Of a DNA stretch of 41,177 nucleotides, positions 23,164 through 30,905 are shown one piece after another. Each line of letters begins with the position of its first letter. The stretch's first letter is position 1. The stretch spans positions 1-41,177 of the forward strand of contig NZLU01000003.1 of the NCBI GenBank assembly GCA_002692725.1. Direction: 5' to 3'. This stretch comes from Ponticaulis sp. Lineage in GTDB: Bacteria > Pseudomonadota > Alphaproteobacteria > Caulobacterales > Hyphomonadaceae. A program made the position numbers and the translations under genes. The notes under the pieces are model-generated. The model saw only the letters and a program-made list of their open reading frames with translations. It searched no databases and was not told the DNA's origin.

Positions 23164-25050
23164 ATGGATGGCTTGCAGACCGAGAAGAATACGCAATCGG
23201 ACCTGCCGTTTCGAGACATTCCGTATCTCCCGCAAAAGCTGAATGTGACGCATCGGGATGACGGGTCCATTCTTTTGGAAAACGGCCAGCCGCTTCGTCC
23301 GCCTCATCCGCATATGCTGGCACCATTGGTGTATTGGGCGGCGAATGATCCGGAGCGGATCTGGCTGGCGCAGCGCGATCCCGTAGCCCCTGAGAAGGAT
23401 GGCTGGATCGAGCTGACCTATGGCGACGCGCTGGAGCGTGTGCGAGGCCTTACGAAAGGCTTGCTCGAACTGGGCGCCGGGCCGGATGCGCCTTTGATGA
23501 TTCTGTCCCGAAACGCGATCGAGCATGCGCTCATCATGTATGCCGCGATGTGGGCTGGTAGCCCGGTTGTGCCCGTCACGCCGGCCTATGCGTTGCTGAG
23601 CCAGGATTTTGAGCGCCTGAACTATGTTGATCGGCTGACCGAGCCGAAATTCATCTATGTTGAAGATGGCGGGGAATATCAGCGCGGCCTGGACGGCATG
23701 GCGCTTGAGGGGCGAACCGTGATTTATGCTCGCAACGCGCCGTCTGTCGACAAGTCGGTCTCGCTTGATGATCTGTGGACCGAGCCTGATTTCAGGGTCG
23801 ATCTGGCCTATGACCGGATCAGTCCGGATGGCGTAGCCAAATATATGCTTACCTCGGGCTCGACCGGCGAACCAAAGGCGGTGATCAATACGCACCGCAT
23901 GATCTCATCCATGGTGAAGATGATCCGGTCTGTCTGGGATGTTGAGAAATTGCACACGGCCTCGGACGGCCAGCAGGTGATGGTGAATTTCCTGCCGTGG
24001 AGCCATACTTATGGCGCGAATGCGATTTTGCATTCTATGCTCGATTGGGGTGGCGCACTCTATATCGACTGGGGGGCACCAACCCCGGCGCGGCTGCCGG
24101 AAATGATCCGCAATCTGAAGGAGATACCAACAACGCAACACACCACGGTTCCTGCGGCCTGGGCGTCTATTGCGACCGAATTGGAAAACGATCCGGAACT
24201 GGCCGAAACCTTCTTCAAGCGGCTTCTTGTTATGGCTTATGGCGGCGCTGCGATGGGGCAGGATATTTATGAGCGGATACAGCGCATCGCCATTGAGGTA
24301 ACGGGGCAGAGGGTCTCGCTGTCAGCGGGTTATGGCTCAACCGAAACGTCGCCGACGACGTCGAACGTTCACTGGCCGAACGAGACCATGGGGCTGATTG
24401 GTTTGCCGCTGCCGGGCTGCGTTTTCAAAATGGCGCCTGTTGGCGACAAATTCGAATTGCGGATCAAAGGCGATCACATCACGCCGGGCTATTTCAAGAA
24501 TCCAGAGAAGACCAAAGAGGCCTTTGATGAGGAAGGTTTCTACAAAATGGGCGACGCGGTTCGGTTCGCAGACCCCGACAATCCGGAGAAAGGCCTCGCC
24601 TTTGACGGGCGCATTGCCGAGGAATTCAAACTCGCGAACGGCACTTGGGTCTCTGCCGGAGCTGTGCGCGTGAATGCTGTGGCTGAAGTGGATGGCGTTT
24701 TGTCTGACGCTGTGATCTGCGGATTGAACGAGAACCGGATCGGCATTCTGGCTTTCGTCAATCCGAATTATTGCAAGCGGCTTGCCGGTGATCTTTCCAT
24801 TGAAGTGTTCGCCCGAAACCCGGAAATCATTTCGGCCGTCAGAGCCGGCATTGAGGCTTACAATCGCAAACATCCTAATGCGTCTTCCAAAATTTGCGCC
24901 TGTATCATTCAGCCCGATTTGCCGAGTGCGGATCGGGGAGAAATTACTGAAAAAGGCTATATCAATCAGAGCAAAGCTCAGTCTCTTCGTGCGGATGATG
25001 TCGAACGACTCTTCCGCGCGACGGACGATGAAGATGTGCTGATTTTCTAA
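23164..25050 (+). CDS. Feruloyl-CoA synthase-like acyl-CoA ligase
   Basis: 628 residues of the AMP-binding adenylate-forming enzymes. The phosphate-binding loop is TSGSTGEPKAV (230-240), followed by INTHRMISSM, LPWSHTYG, GYGSTETSP, and a C-terminal DGRIAEEFKLANGTWVS. The catalytic lysine region GEITEKGYINQSKA is near the end. These features and the length fit feruloyl-CoA synthase, which activates hydroxycinnamic acids to CoA thioesters using ATP. ATG at 23164 is supported by GGGGAG upstream. The gene is 15 bases before a TPP-dependent enzyme gene. The hydratase-aldolase (Ech) and vanillin dehydrogenase usually found with ferulate degradation are absent, so the actual substrate is uncertain. 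Confidence 0.85.
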   Translation: MDGLQTEKNTQSDLPFRDIPYLPQKLNVTHRDDGSILLENGQPLRPPHPHMLAPLVYWAANDPERIWLAQRDPVAPEKDGWIELTYGDALERVRGLTKGLLELGAGPDAPLMILSRNAIEHALIMYAAMWAGSPVVPVTPAYALLSQDFERLNYVDRLTEPKFIYVEDGGEYQRGLDGMALEGRTVIYARNAPSVDKSVSLDDLWTEPDFRVDLAYDRISPDGVAKYMLTSGSTGEPKAVINTHRMISSMVKMIRSVWDVEKLHTASDGQQVMVNFLPWSHTYGANAILHSMLDWGGALYIDWGAPTPARLPEMIRNLKEIPTTQHTTVPAAWASIATELENDPELAETFFKRLLVMAYGGAAMGQDIYERIQRIAIEVTGQRVSLSAGYGSTETSPTTSNVHWPNETMGLIGLPLPGCVFKMAPVGDKFELRIKGDHITPGYFKNPEKTKEAFDEEGFYKMGDAVRFADPDNPEKGLAFDGRIAEEFKLANGTWVSAGAVRVNAVAEVDGVLSDAVICGLNENRIGILAFVNPNYCKRLAGDLSIEVFARNPEIISAVRAGIEAYNRKHPNASSKICACIIQPDLPSADRGEITEKGYINQSKAQSLRADDVERLFRATDDEDVLIF

Positions 25051-25065
25051 AACAAGGAGTTCGGC

Positions 25066-26625
25066 ATGTCCGATCAGGCTATGACTGGCGCCGACGCGCT
25101 CGTTTCAACTTTGGCTGAGTGCGGCGTTACGGCGTGTTTTGCAAACCCCGGCACATCAGAGATGAATCTGGTGACCGCATTGGATCGCGAGACGCGCATC
25201 AAGTCTGTGCTCTGCCTATTTGAAGGTGTGGCCACAGGTGCGGCCGATGGGTTTTCCCGTGTCAGTGGTTGTCCAGCGATGACGCTTCTTCATCTCGGCG
25301 CGGGCTATATGAATGGTGGAGCCAATATTCACAATGCGCGCCGGGCCCATACGCCGATGGTCAATGTAATCGGCGATCATGCCTCCTATCATGTGCGGTA
25401 TGATGCGCCCCTGACATCGAATATTCTGGGGCTGGCCGGGCCAAACTCGACCTGGATCAAATCGGTGAAGGATGCCGCCTCAGCTGGTGAGCTGGCGGCC
25501 GAGGCGTTTCAAGCGAGTTTCTGCGGCGCTCGTGGGCCTGTTTCCCTGATCCTTCCAGCGGATGCAGCGTGGAATGAAGGCGGGGTGGTTCACACGCCAT
25601 CTATCCGACCAGATCGACGTAAGGTGTCGTCGGAGTCTATCAATGGTGCGGCAGAGGCTGTGAAGTCTGCGAAAAAGCCGATGATCCTGATCAATGGGGA
25701 CGCCTTATCCGAGACGGGACTGGCCGAGGCGGCGCGACTTCAGGCCGCTGGTATTCGTGTGATGACGGATACTTTTGTGTGGAAACAGGCGCGCGGCGCG
25801 GGCCGGTTTGTTCCAGACCGCATGCAGTATTTTGCCGAAATGGCGATGGAAGATCTCGAGGGCACGGATCTCATGCTGATTGCTGGGACACAGGAGCCGG
25901 TGGCGTTTTTTGCTTATCCGGGCAAGCCAAGCCTTCTGGTGCCGGACGGGTGTGAGACGCTGAACTTGGGCGGATACGAGATTGATGTCACAGACTGCCT
26001 GACGAGACTGTCCGACGCGCTTGGCGCGATCGAAAAAGCCGCGTTCGCAGAGCGTTTAGTTCCAGACAAACCTAAAGGCGATTTGAAGCCCAATACGCTG
26101 GGCAGTTCACTCTGTCGTCATTTGCCCGCAGGCGCTCAGGTCTCTGACGATGGCGTGACGGCAAGCCTTCCGGCCTTCATGGCGACGCAGACAGCTGAGC
26201 CGCATGACTGGATGATGCTGACAGGTGGTGCGATCGGGCAAGGCCTGCCGCTGGCCGTAGGTGCGGCAGTTGCGAACCCGGATGCGAAAACGATCTGCCT
26301 CACTGGCGATGGCTCGGCCATGTACACAAATCAGGCCCTGTGGACGATGGCGCGTGAGAACCTCAACATTGTGACGATTGTGGTGGTCAATCATTCCTAT
26401 CGCATTCTGAATATTGAGCTGAAGCGCACGGGAGCTGGGAACCCAGGGCCGGCAGCGCAAAACATGCTCAATATCGGAACGCCAGAGATTGACTGGGTGT
26501 CACTCGCCCAGGGACAGGGTGTTCGTGCCGAGAACGCAAAAACCGCTGAAGAGTTTGATGATGCTCTGGCGCGCGCAATGGCGGAAGATGGGCCAAGCCT
26601 AATTGCAGCGCACATGCCGGGATGA
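25066..26625 (+). CDS. Acetolactate synthase-like TPP-dependent enzyme (IlvX-like)
   Basis: 519 residues in the three-domain TPP enzyme layout. The N-terminal domain has NPGTSEMNLVTALDR and the cofactor-activating glutamate in LCLFEGVATGAADGFSR (Glu53). The C-terminal domain has the TPP-binding motif GDGSAMYTNQALWT beginning near residue 414 and the Asn of VVVNHSYRIL. The sequence fits the group annotated as acetolactate synthase large subunit but of uncertain reaction, close to benzoylformate decarboxylase. True AHAS needs a small subunit, absent here. It follows the acyl-CoA ligase by 15 bases, so both probably serve one catabolic route. ACAAGGAG lies before the ATG. Confidence 0.85.
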   Translation: MSDQAMTGADALVSTLAECGVTACFANPGTSEMNLVTALDRETRIKSVLCLFEGVATGAADGFSRVSGCPAMTLLHLGAGYMNGGANIHNARRAHTPMVNVIGDHASYHVRYDAPLTSNILGLAGPNSTWIKSVKDAASAGELAAEAFQASFCGARGPVSLILPADAAWNEGGVVHTPSIRPDRRKVSSESINGAAEAVKSAKKPMILINGDALSETGLAEAARLQAAGIRVMTDTFVWKQARGAGRFVPDRMQYFAEMAMEDLEGTDLMLIAGTQEPVAFFAYPGKPSLLVPDGCETLNLGGYEIDVTDCLTRLSDALGAIEKAAFAERLVPDKPKGDLKPNTLGSSLCRHLPAGAQVSDDGVTASLPAFMATQTAEPHDWMMLTGGAIGQGLPLAVGAAVANPDAKTICLTGDGSAMYTNQALWTMARENLNIVTIVVVNHSYRILNIELKRTGAGNPGPAAQNMLNIGTPEIDWVSLAQGQGVRAENAKTAEEFDDALARAMAEDGPSLIAAHMPG

Positions 26626-26641
26626 GAATGCAATCAGGTTT

Positions 26642-27037
26642 TCAATAGCCCGCAATTTCGGCTGAAAGCCTGTCTGTGAGCTGCTCACCGTATTGAGTCA
26701 GTTCCTGTTCGGCCCGCGTCGCTTCGACGGAGCATTTCGGAAAGCGACTGGATTCGGATGTGAAGGCTGAATTGAAGCGGTCCACCATTTGGGATCTCAG
26801 ATAGCCCGGTTCAGGTGCCTCAAGATCGAGGAAATTCATCATGAACCGACGCCAGTACTGATCGCTTTGGCCATTGCAGGTGACGCGAATGGAGTGGATC
26901 CGTCCAAGTGTTTCTGAAAGTTCTAACAGATTGTTCTGATAAGCCTGCGAGGATTGGGCATAACTTGAAGCCGGTGAGCACACGAGGCCAAGTACGAATA
27001 AGCTGGCGGCAAAAGATCTCAAAGCGATAGACAACAT
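26642..27037 (-). CDS. TIGR02301-family exported protein
   Basis: 131 residues. Signal peptide 1-27 (cleavage after SYA). The mature part matches the TIGR02301 family of alphaproteobacterial periplasmic proteins: LSETLGRIHSIRVTCNG, WRRFMMNFLDLEAPEPG, and MVDRFNSAF with a second cysteine in FPKCSVEATRAEQ. The two cysteines probably pair. Function unknown. The gene converges with the TPP-enzyme gene, 16 bases apart. Its promoter is in the 80 bases before the mucR terminator. Confidence 0.85.
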   Translation of the reverse strand: MLSIALRSFAASLFVLGLVCSPASSYAQSSQAYQNNLLELSETLGRIHSIRVTCNGQSDQYWRRFMMNFLDLEAPEPGYLRSQMVDRFNSAFTSESSRFPKCSVEATRAEQELTQYGEQLTDRLSAEIAGY

Positions 27038-27116
27038 GGGATTGTTTTAAGACTAAAGTGGGTTTGGAGAAAGCAAGTTCTGCGACAAACGCCGTGAGGG
27101 CCTGAAACGACCCAAA

Positions 27117-27146
27117 CAAAAAAGCCCCGGACAATCGTCCAGGGCT
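27117..27146 (-). terminator. Intrinsic terminator of the mucR gene
   Basis: On the minus strand, a 10-bp stem (AGCCCTGGAC with GTCCGGGGCT, one mismatch) with a 4-base loop is followed by T residues. It begins about 25 bases after the mucR stop codon. Confidence 0.8.
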
Positions 27147-27170
27147 CTTGATTTGATTTTGCAGCAGTAA

Positions 27171-27602
27171 TCAGCTTCGGCGGCCGCTGACTTTACCCAG
27201 ACCAATTTGCTTGGCGAAGTCGGAGCGTTTCTTCGTGTAGCTTGGTGCCACCATCGGATAATCAGCCGGCAGACCCCAGCGTTTGCGATATTCTTCCGGT
27301 GTCATGCCGTAATGAGAGCGGAGATAGCGCTTCAGCATTTTCAGCTTTTTGCCGTCTTCCAGGCAGATGATGTGATCGTCCGTAATAGAGCGGCTGATCG
27401 GAACAGCCGGCTTCGGACGTTCCTGGGTTTGCGCAGCCTCTTTGGACGATAGATTTGTTACAGTCTTGTGCACGGATGCAATAAGATCAGGTAATGAATC
27501 GGATGGAACTGGATTGTTTGCCACGAATGATGCAACAATATCTGTTGTCATTCGCATGATTTCGTCTGCTTCGAGCGAGGAGTTGGTGTTTTCAGAAATC
27601 AT
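27171..27602 (-). CDS. mucR: MucR/Ros-family transcriptional regulator with altered zinc ligands
   Basis: 143 residues. The N-terminal helical region (about 10-50) is involved in oligomerisation in the family. The DNA-binding domain is about 70-135, with CLEDGKKLKMLKRYLRSHYGMTPEEYR and KRWGLPADYPMVAPSY. Ros-type proteins use Cys-x2-Cys-x9-His-x3/4-His. Here the corresponding residues are Cys80, Asp83, Tyr93 and His97, so one Cys and one His are replaced. Zinc-free Ros homologues (Ml proteins of Mesorhizobium) are known, so the fold may hold without metal. MucR binds AT-rich DNA and often represses its own gene; the 180 AT-rich bases upstream fit that. Global control of envelope, motility and cell-cycle genes is family knowledge. 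Confidence 0.92.
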   Translation of the reverse strand: MISENTNSSLEADEIMRMTTDIVASFVANNPVPSDSLPDLIASVHKTVTNLSSKEAAQTQERPKPAVPISRSITDDHIICLEDGKKLKMLKRYLRSHYGMTPEEYRKRWGLPADYPMVAPSYTKKRSDFAKQIGLGKVSGRRS

Positions 27603-27784
27603 TTTTTCCTCGAAATTCGTTTAAAAGAGCTCGTGTGATACAATGAGTTCAATATAAATCAAGTATTAAATATTCAAAGCACTGTTGAAATATTTGAAAT
27701 AATGAACTTGCAAATGAAGGTTGTTCATCTTGCGCCGGGACGTAGCCAGCTTTAAAGATTGCGGAAAGAATCTGGAGAGAAATT
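27603..27784. promoter_or_regulatory. AT-rich divergent promoter region between mucR and glyA
   Basis: The stretch 27620-27720 is markedly AT-rich, with runs such as ATATAAATCAAGTATTAAAT and GAAATATTTGAAATAATG. MucR-type regulators prefer AT-rich sites with T-A steps, so autoregulation and an effect on glyA are plausible. No exact operator can be called. Confidence 0.5.
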
Positions 27785-29095
27785 ATGGCCGGAGCCTTCG
27801 AGCATATGTCGCAGACGAACGAATTCTTTTCAACAAGCTTATCGGAGTCTGACCCCGAAATCGCGGGTCACATCAAGAATGAGGGCGTGCGGCAGGCGGA
27901 GAAAATCGAGCTCATCGCATCTGAGAATATCGTGTCGGCAGCGGTGCGGGAGGCGCAGGGGTCTGTCCTGACCAACAAATACGCCGAAGGTTATCCGGGC
28001 CGTCGCTATTATGGTGGCTGTGAGCATGTCGATGAAATCGAGCGCATTGCCATTGATCGCGTGAAGCAGATTTATAAATGCCAGTTTGCGAATGTTCAGC
28101 CGCATTCCGGCAGCCAGGCCAACCAGGCGGCATTTATGTCGATGATGAAGCCGGGCGACACATTTATGGGGATGAGCCTGGCTGAAGGTGGACACCTGAC
28201 GCATGGCGCGACGGTGAATCAATCCGGCAAATGGTTTCAGCCCGTGCATTATGGCGTGGATCCGGTGACGCATCGCATCGACTTCGATCAGGTCAGAGAC
28301 GTTGCGAAAGCGCATCAGCCCAAGGTCATCATTGCGGGCGGGTCAGCTTATTCCCGGATTATTGATTTCAAGACATTCCGTGAAATCGCCGATGAAATCG
28401 GCGCCTATCTCATGGTGGATATGGCGCACTTCTCCGGTCTTGTTGCGGGTGGTGTTTATCCGAACCCGGTGGATCATGCGCATGTTGTCACGACCACGAC
28501 GCACAAGACTTTGCGCGGGCCTCGTGGTGGGTTGGTCCTGACCAATGACGAAAAGCTGGCGAAAAAGATCAATTCGGCGGTATTCCCGGGGCTTCAGGGT
28601 GGCCCGCTAATGCATGTTATTGCAGGCAAGGCAGTGGCATTTGGTGAAGCGCTGAAGCCGGAATTCGCGGCCTATTCAAAACGCGTTGTTGAGAATGCAC
28701 AAGCGCTGGCGGCGTCGGTTATGGAGGGCGGCCTGGATGTCGTGTCCGGCGGGACTGACAGCCATGTCATGCTGATAGATCTGCGTCCGAAAGGCGTGAA
28801 GGGCAATGCGACTGAAGAGGCGCTCGGCCGCGCCTTCATCACCTGTAACAAGAATGGCGTGCCATCCGACCCAGAAAAGCCAGCCATCACTTCGGGCATT
28901 CGTGTTGGCTCTCCTGCGGGAACCAGCCGCGGGTTTGGTCAGGAAGAGTTCCGTCAAATCGGTCAATGGATCTGCGAAATCGTTGACGCGCTGTCTGCGG
29001 GCGGCGACATGGATGCGGTTGAGGCGAAAGTCCGGGGTGAAGTGAAGAAACTCACCAAGGATTATCCAATCTATCCGGACGTCGAGGCGGTCTGA
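27785..29095 (+). CDS. glyA: Serine hydroxymethyltransferase
   Basis: 436 residues, normal length. This PLP enzyme converts serine and tetrahydrofolate to glycine and methylene-tetrahydrofolate in the cytoplasm. Seen: [43 protein letters not shown], the PLP lysine Lys241 in [15 protein letters not shown], and [22 protein letters not shown] lies 5 bases before the ATG. It opens a closely packed run with nrdR (1 base between) and the riboflavin genes. Confidence 0.98.
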   Translation: MAGAFEHMSQTNEFFSTSLSESDPEIAGHIKNEGVRQAEKIELIASENIVSAAVREAQGSVLTNKYAEGYPGRRYYGGCEHVDEIERIAIDRVKQIYKCQFANVQPHSGSQANQAAFMSMMKPGDTFMGMSLAEGGHLTHGATVNQSGKWFQPVHYGVDPVTHRIDFDQVRDVAKAHQPKVIIAGGSAYSRIIDFKTFREIADEIGAYLMVDMAHFSGLVAGGVYPNPVDHAHVVTTTTHKTLRGPRGGLVLTNDEKLAKKINSAVFPGLQGGPLMHVIAGKAVAFGEALKPEFAAYSKRVVENAQALAASVMEGGLDVVSGGTDSHVMLIDLRPKGVKGNATEEALGRAFITCNKNGVPSDPEKPAITSGIRVGSPAGTSRGFGQEEFRQIGQWICEIVDALSAGGDMDAVEAKVRGEVKKLTKDYPIYPDVEAV

Positions 29096-29096
29096 G

Positions 29097-29582
29097 TTGA
29101 GGTGCCCATTCTGCGGATCTGAAGATACAGCGGTCCGGGATTCCCGGCCCGCAGAGGATAATACGGTCGTCCGCAGAAGACGGTCCTGTGGCAATTGCGG
29201 CGGTCGGTTTACCACATTTGAGCGGGTTCAGCTCCGTGAGATTACCGTTGTTAAACGCGACGGGAAACGGACGCCGTTTGTTCGGGAAAAACTTCTTCGG
29301 TCGGTGATGATCGCCCTGCGCAAGCGCCCATTTGAGCCGGAACAGATGGATCAACTGGTCTCCGGGATCATTAGGCGACTTGAAAGTTCGGGCGAGAATG
29401 AAGTCGAATCCGGAGAGATTGGCGGGTATGTCATGGAGGCGCTCGCTGAGCTCGATCCTGTGGCTTATGTGCGCTATGCTTCTGTTTATCGGGATTTCAA
29501 AGATCCGAGTGATTTCGCACACTTTATCGAACGCTATGCGTCGGGTAGTGGCGATCCTGAGGATTTGCCGGAAGCAGATTGA
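29097..29582 (+). CDS. nrdR: Transcriptional repressor NrdR
   Basis: 161 residues. NrdR represses ribonucleotide reductase genes by binding NrdR boxes when dATP occupies its ATP-cone. The N-terminal zinc ribbon has Cys3, Cys6, Cys31 and Cys34 (MRCPFCG and [14 protein letters not shown]), and the ATP-cone is about 46-136 ([16 protein letters not shown], then [15 protein letters not shown]). The start is TTG at 29097, required to keep the zinc ribbon. Its C-terminal tail is longer and acidic. It lies between glyA and the ribD-like gene, which overlaps its stop by 4 bases. Confidence 0.96.
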   Translation: MRCPFCGSEDTAVRDSRPAEDNTVVRRRRSCGNCGGRFTTFERVQLREITVVKRDGKRTPFVREKLLRSVMIALRKRPFEPEQMDQLVSGIIRRLESSGENEVESGEIGGYVMEALAELDPVAYVRYASVYRDFKDPSDFAHFIERYASGSGDPEDLPEAD

Positions 29583-30241
29583 TTGTGACGCCGCGCATCA
29601 CGCTTAAACTGGCGACCTCACTCGACGGCAAGATTGCGACGTCCACGAGACACAGCCAGTGGATTACAGGTCCTGAATCGCGGCGGGAAGTTCACAGAAT
29701 GCGCGCGGCGCATGACGCTGTTCTAACCGGTATCGGTACGGTGCTCGCGGACAATCCGCAAATGACAGCGCGAGATGTGGATCTGCCTAATGGTCAGCCT
29801 GCGCGGGTAATCCTGGATTCATCTCTCAGGCTGCCGCCTGATGCGAAGATCCTGAAATCGACGGGTGAATTGGTAATGGTGTTTCATGCGCCTTCCCAAG
29901 ATTATGGGCGGATTTCCGTTATTCAGTCGACCGGCGCGATCTGTGTTGAGGTTGGTGTCAGTGAGCCCGGTTTGAGCCTTCCGGCCGTTTTGAGCGCGCT
30001 CTCAGACCGGGGCGTGCAGTCCGTTATGGTTGAGGCGGGATCGTCCATCGCAACGAGTTTTCTTAAAAGCGGGCTAGTCCATCGTCTCGAATGGTTCCGC
30101 GCGCCGATGATTATTGGCAATGACGGATTATCGGCGATTGGCCATCTTGGCGTTTCCGCGCTCGATGATGCGCACAAGTTTGTACGAAAATCTGTACGAA
30201 GTGTTGGGCGCGATATATGGGAAACGTACGAAAAGGAGTGA
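29579..30241 (+). CDS. RibD reductase domain alone, without the deaminase
   Basis: 220 residues that correspond only to the C-terminal RibD reductase domain: [84 protein letters not shown]. That domain reduces the ribosyl group of the pyrimidine intermediate with NADPH. Bacterial RibD normally starts with a zinc deaminase domain (HAE and PCxxxGxTPPC motifs) of about 145 residues; there is none here, and the upstream sequence is nrdR. The start is TTG at 29579, overlapping nrdR, or GTG at 29585. The organism must obtain the deaminase step from another locus. The last 60 bases carry three GTACGA repeats. Confidence 0.9.
   Translation: MIVTPRITLKLATSLDGKIATSTRHSQWITGPESRREVHRMRAAHDAVLTGIGTVLADNPQMTARDVDLPNGQPARVILDSSLRLPPDAKILKSTGELVMVFHAPSQDYGRISVIQSTGAICVEVGVSEPGLSLPAVLSALSDRGVQSVMVEAGSSIATSFLKSGLVHRLEWFRAPMIIGNDGLSAIGHLGVSALDDAHKFVRKSVRSVGRDIWETYEKE
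30181..30234 (+). repeat. Cluster of GTACGA repeats
   Basis: TGTACGAAAA (30181), TGTACGAAG (30193) and CGTACGAAAA (30225) occur within 54 bases just before ribE, inside the end of the ribD-like gene. The same core recurs in both arms of the palindrome at 30862-30886. They could be operator half-sites, or the shared core may only reflect codon choice. Confidence 0.4.
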
Positions 30242-30247
30242 TATGGC

Positions 30248-30853
30248 ATGTTCACCGGCCTGGTACGTGATTTAGGGCAAATCGAAAAAATCGAAGACAA
30301 GTCTGGTCTGAGACGGTTTCACATCCGTGGAAAGCTGGATGCGCGAGATCTGACCGAAGGCGCTTCTGTGGCGCATTCAGGCGTGTGTCTGACCGTTGTC
30401 GACGCCAAAACCGAAGGCGACACATCCGTCTGGGTGGTTGAGGCTGTTCAGGAAACGCTCGACAAAACCAGTCTTGCGCAGAAACAGGAGGGCGATCGGC
30501 TCAATCTTGAGCCAAGTCTGCGGCTGGGTGACGAGCTCGGCGGACATCTTGTTTTCGGGCATGTCGATGGTGTGGGTGAAATTGTCGCAATCAAACAAGA
30601 GGGTGAGAGCCATCGCGTCACGATCGATGCGCCTGCGGCGTTGCGTCCTATGATCGCAATGAAAGGATCGGTTTGCGTCGACGGAATCTCGCTGACAGTC
30701 GCCGGTCTGACGGAAACGGGCTTTGAAATCGCCGTTATTCCGCACACATGGAGCGTTACCTCGTTGGGGCAGTGTGGTGTGGGCGACAGTGTCAATCTCG
30801 AGGCTGATATGCTGGCCCGTTATGTGGCGCGGCAACTCGAATTTACGAAATGA
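30248..30853 (+). CDS. ribE: Riboflavin synthase alpha chain
   Basis: 201 residues. The enzyme dismutates two lumazine molecules to riboflavin and the pyrimidine. It shows the typical two repeated barrels: MFTGLVRDLG and GVCLTVVD in the first (1-97), and GHLVFGHVDGVGEI and VDGISLTVAG in the second (98-201). AAAAGGAG lies upstream of the ATG. It sits 6 bases after the ribD-like gene and 39 bases before the HTH-RibB fusion gene; its stop codon overlaps the GAGGGG used by the leader ORF. Confidence 0.97.
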   Translation: MFTGLVRDLGQIEKIEDKSGLRRFHIRGKLDARDLTEGASVAHSGVCLTVVDAKTEGDTSVWVVEAVQETLDKTSLAQKQEGDRLNLEPSLRLGDELGGHLVFGHVDGVGEIVAIKQEGESHRVTIDAPAALRPMIAMKGSVCVDGISLTVAGLTETGFEIAVIPHTWSVTSLGQCGVGDSVNLEADMLARYVARQLEFTK

Positions 30854-30861
30854 GGGGTTGA

Positions 30862-30886
30862 GTATGTACGAAAAAATCGTACATAC
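30862..30886. promoter_or_regulatory. Perfect inverted repeat before the HTH-RibB gene
   Basis: Ten-base arms GTATGTACGA and TCGTACATAC flank AAAAA, ending 6 bases before the ATG of the HTH-RibB gene. There is no U-tract, so it is not a terminator. It could be an operator for a dimeric regulator, perhaps the HTH of the protein it precedes, or an RNA hairpin. As RNA it would bring GAGGGG (30852-30857) to about 10 bases from the downstream ATG. Confidence 0.65.
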
Positions 30887-30905
30887 GCTTTCATGTCTGA
30901 TCTAA
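30864..30905 (+). CDS. 13-codon leader ORF overlapping the HTH-RibB start
   Basis: An ATG with GAGGGG exactly 6 bases upstream opens a frame coding for [13 protein letters not shown] and stopping at TAA. The frame runs through the whole palindrome and past the ATG of the HTH-RibB gene (30893), in another reading frame. The fusion gene has no Shine-Dalgarno of its own between palindrome and ATG, so its translation could depend on ribosomes that translate or terminate in this leader. The spacing is ideal, but production of the peptide is unproven. Confidence 0.4.
   Translation: MYEKIVHTLSCLI

Noticed and set aside
30842..30892. Palindrome as a terminator of ribE
   Set aside because: No U-tract follows on the plus strand, and the next gene begins immediately.
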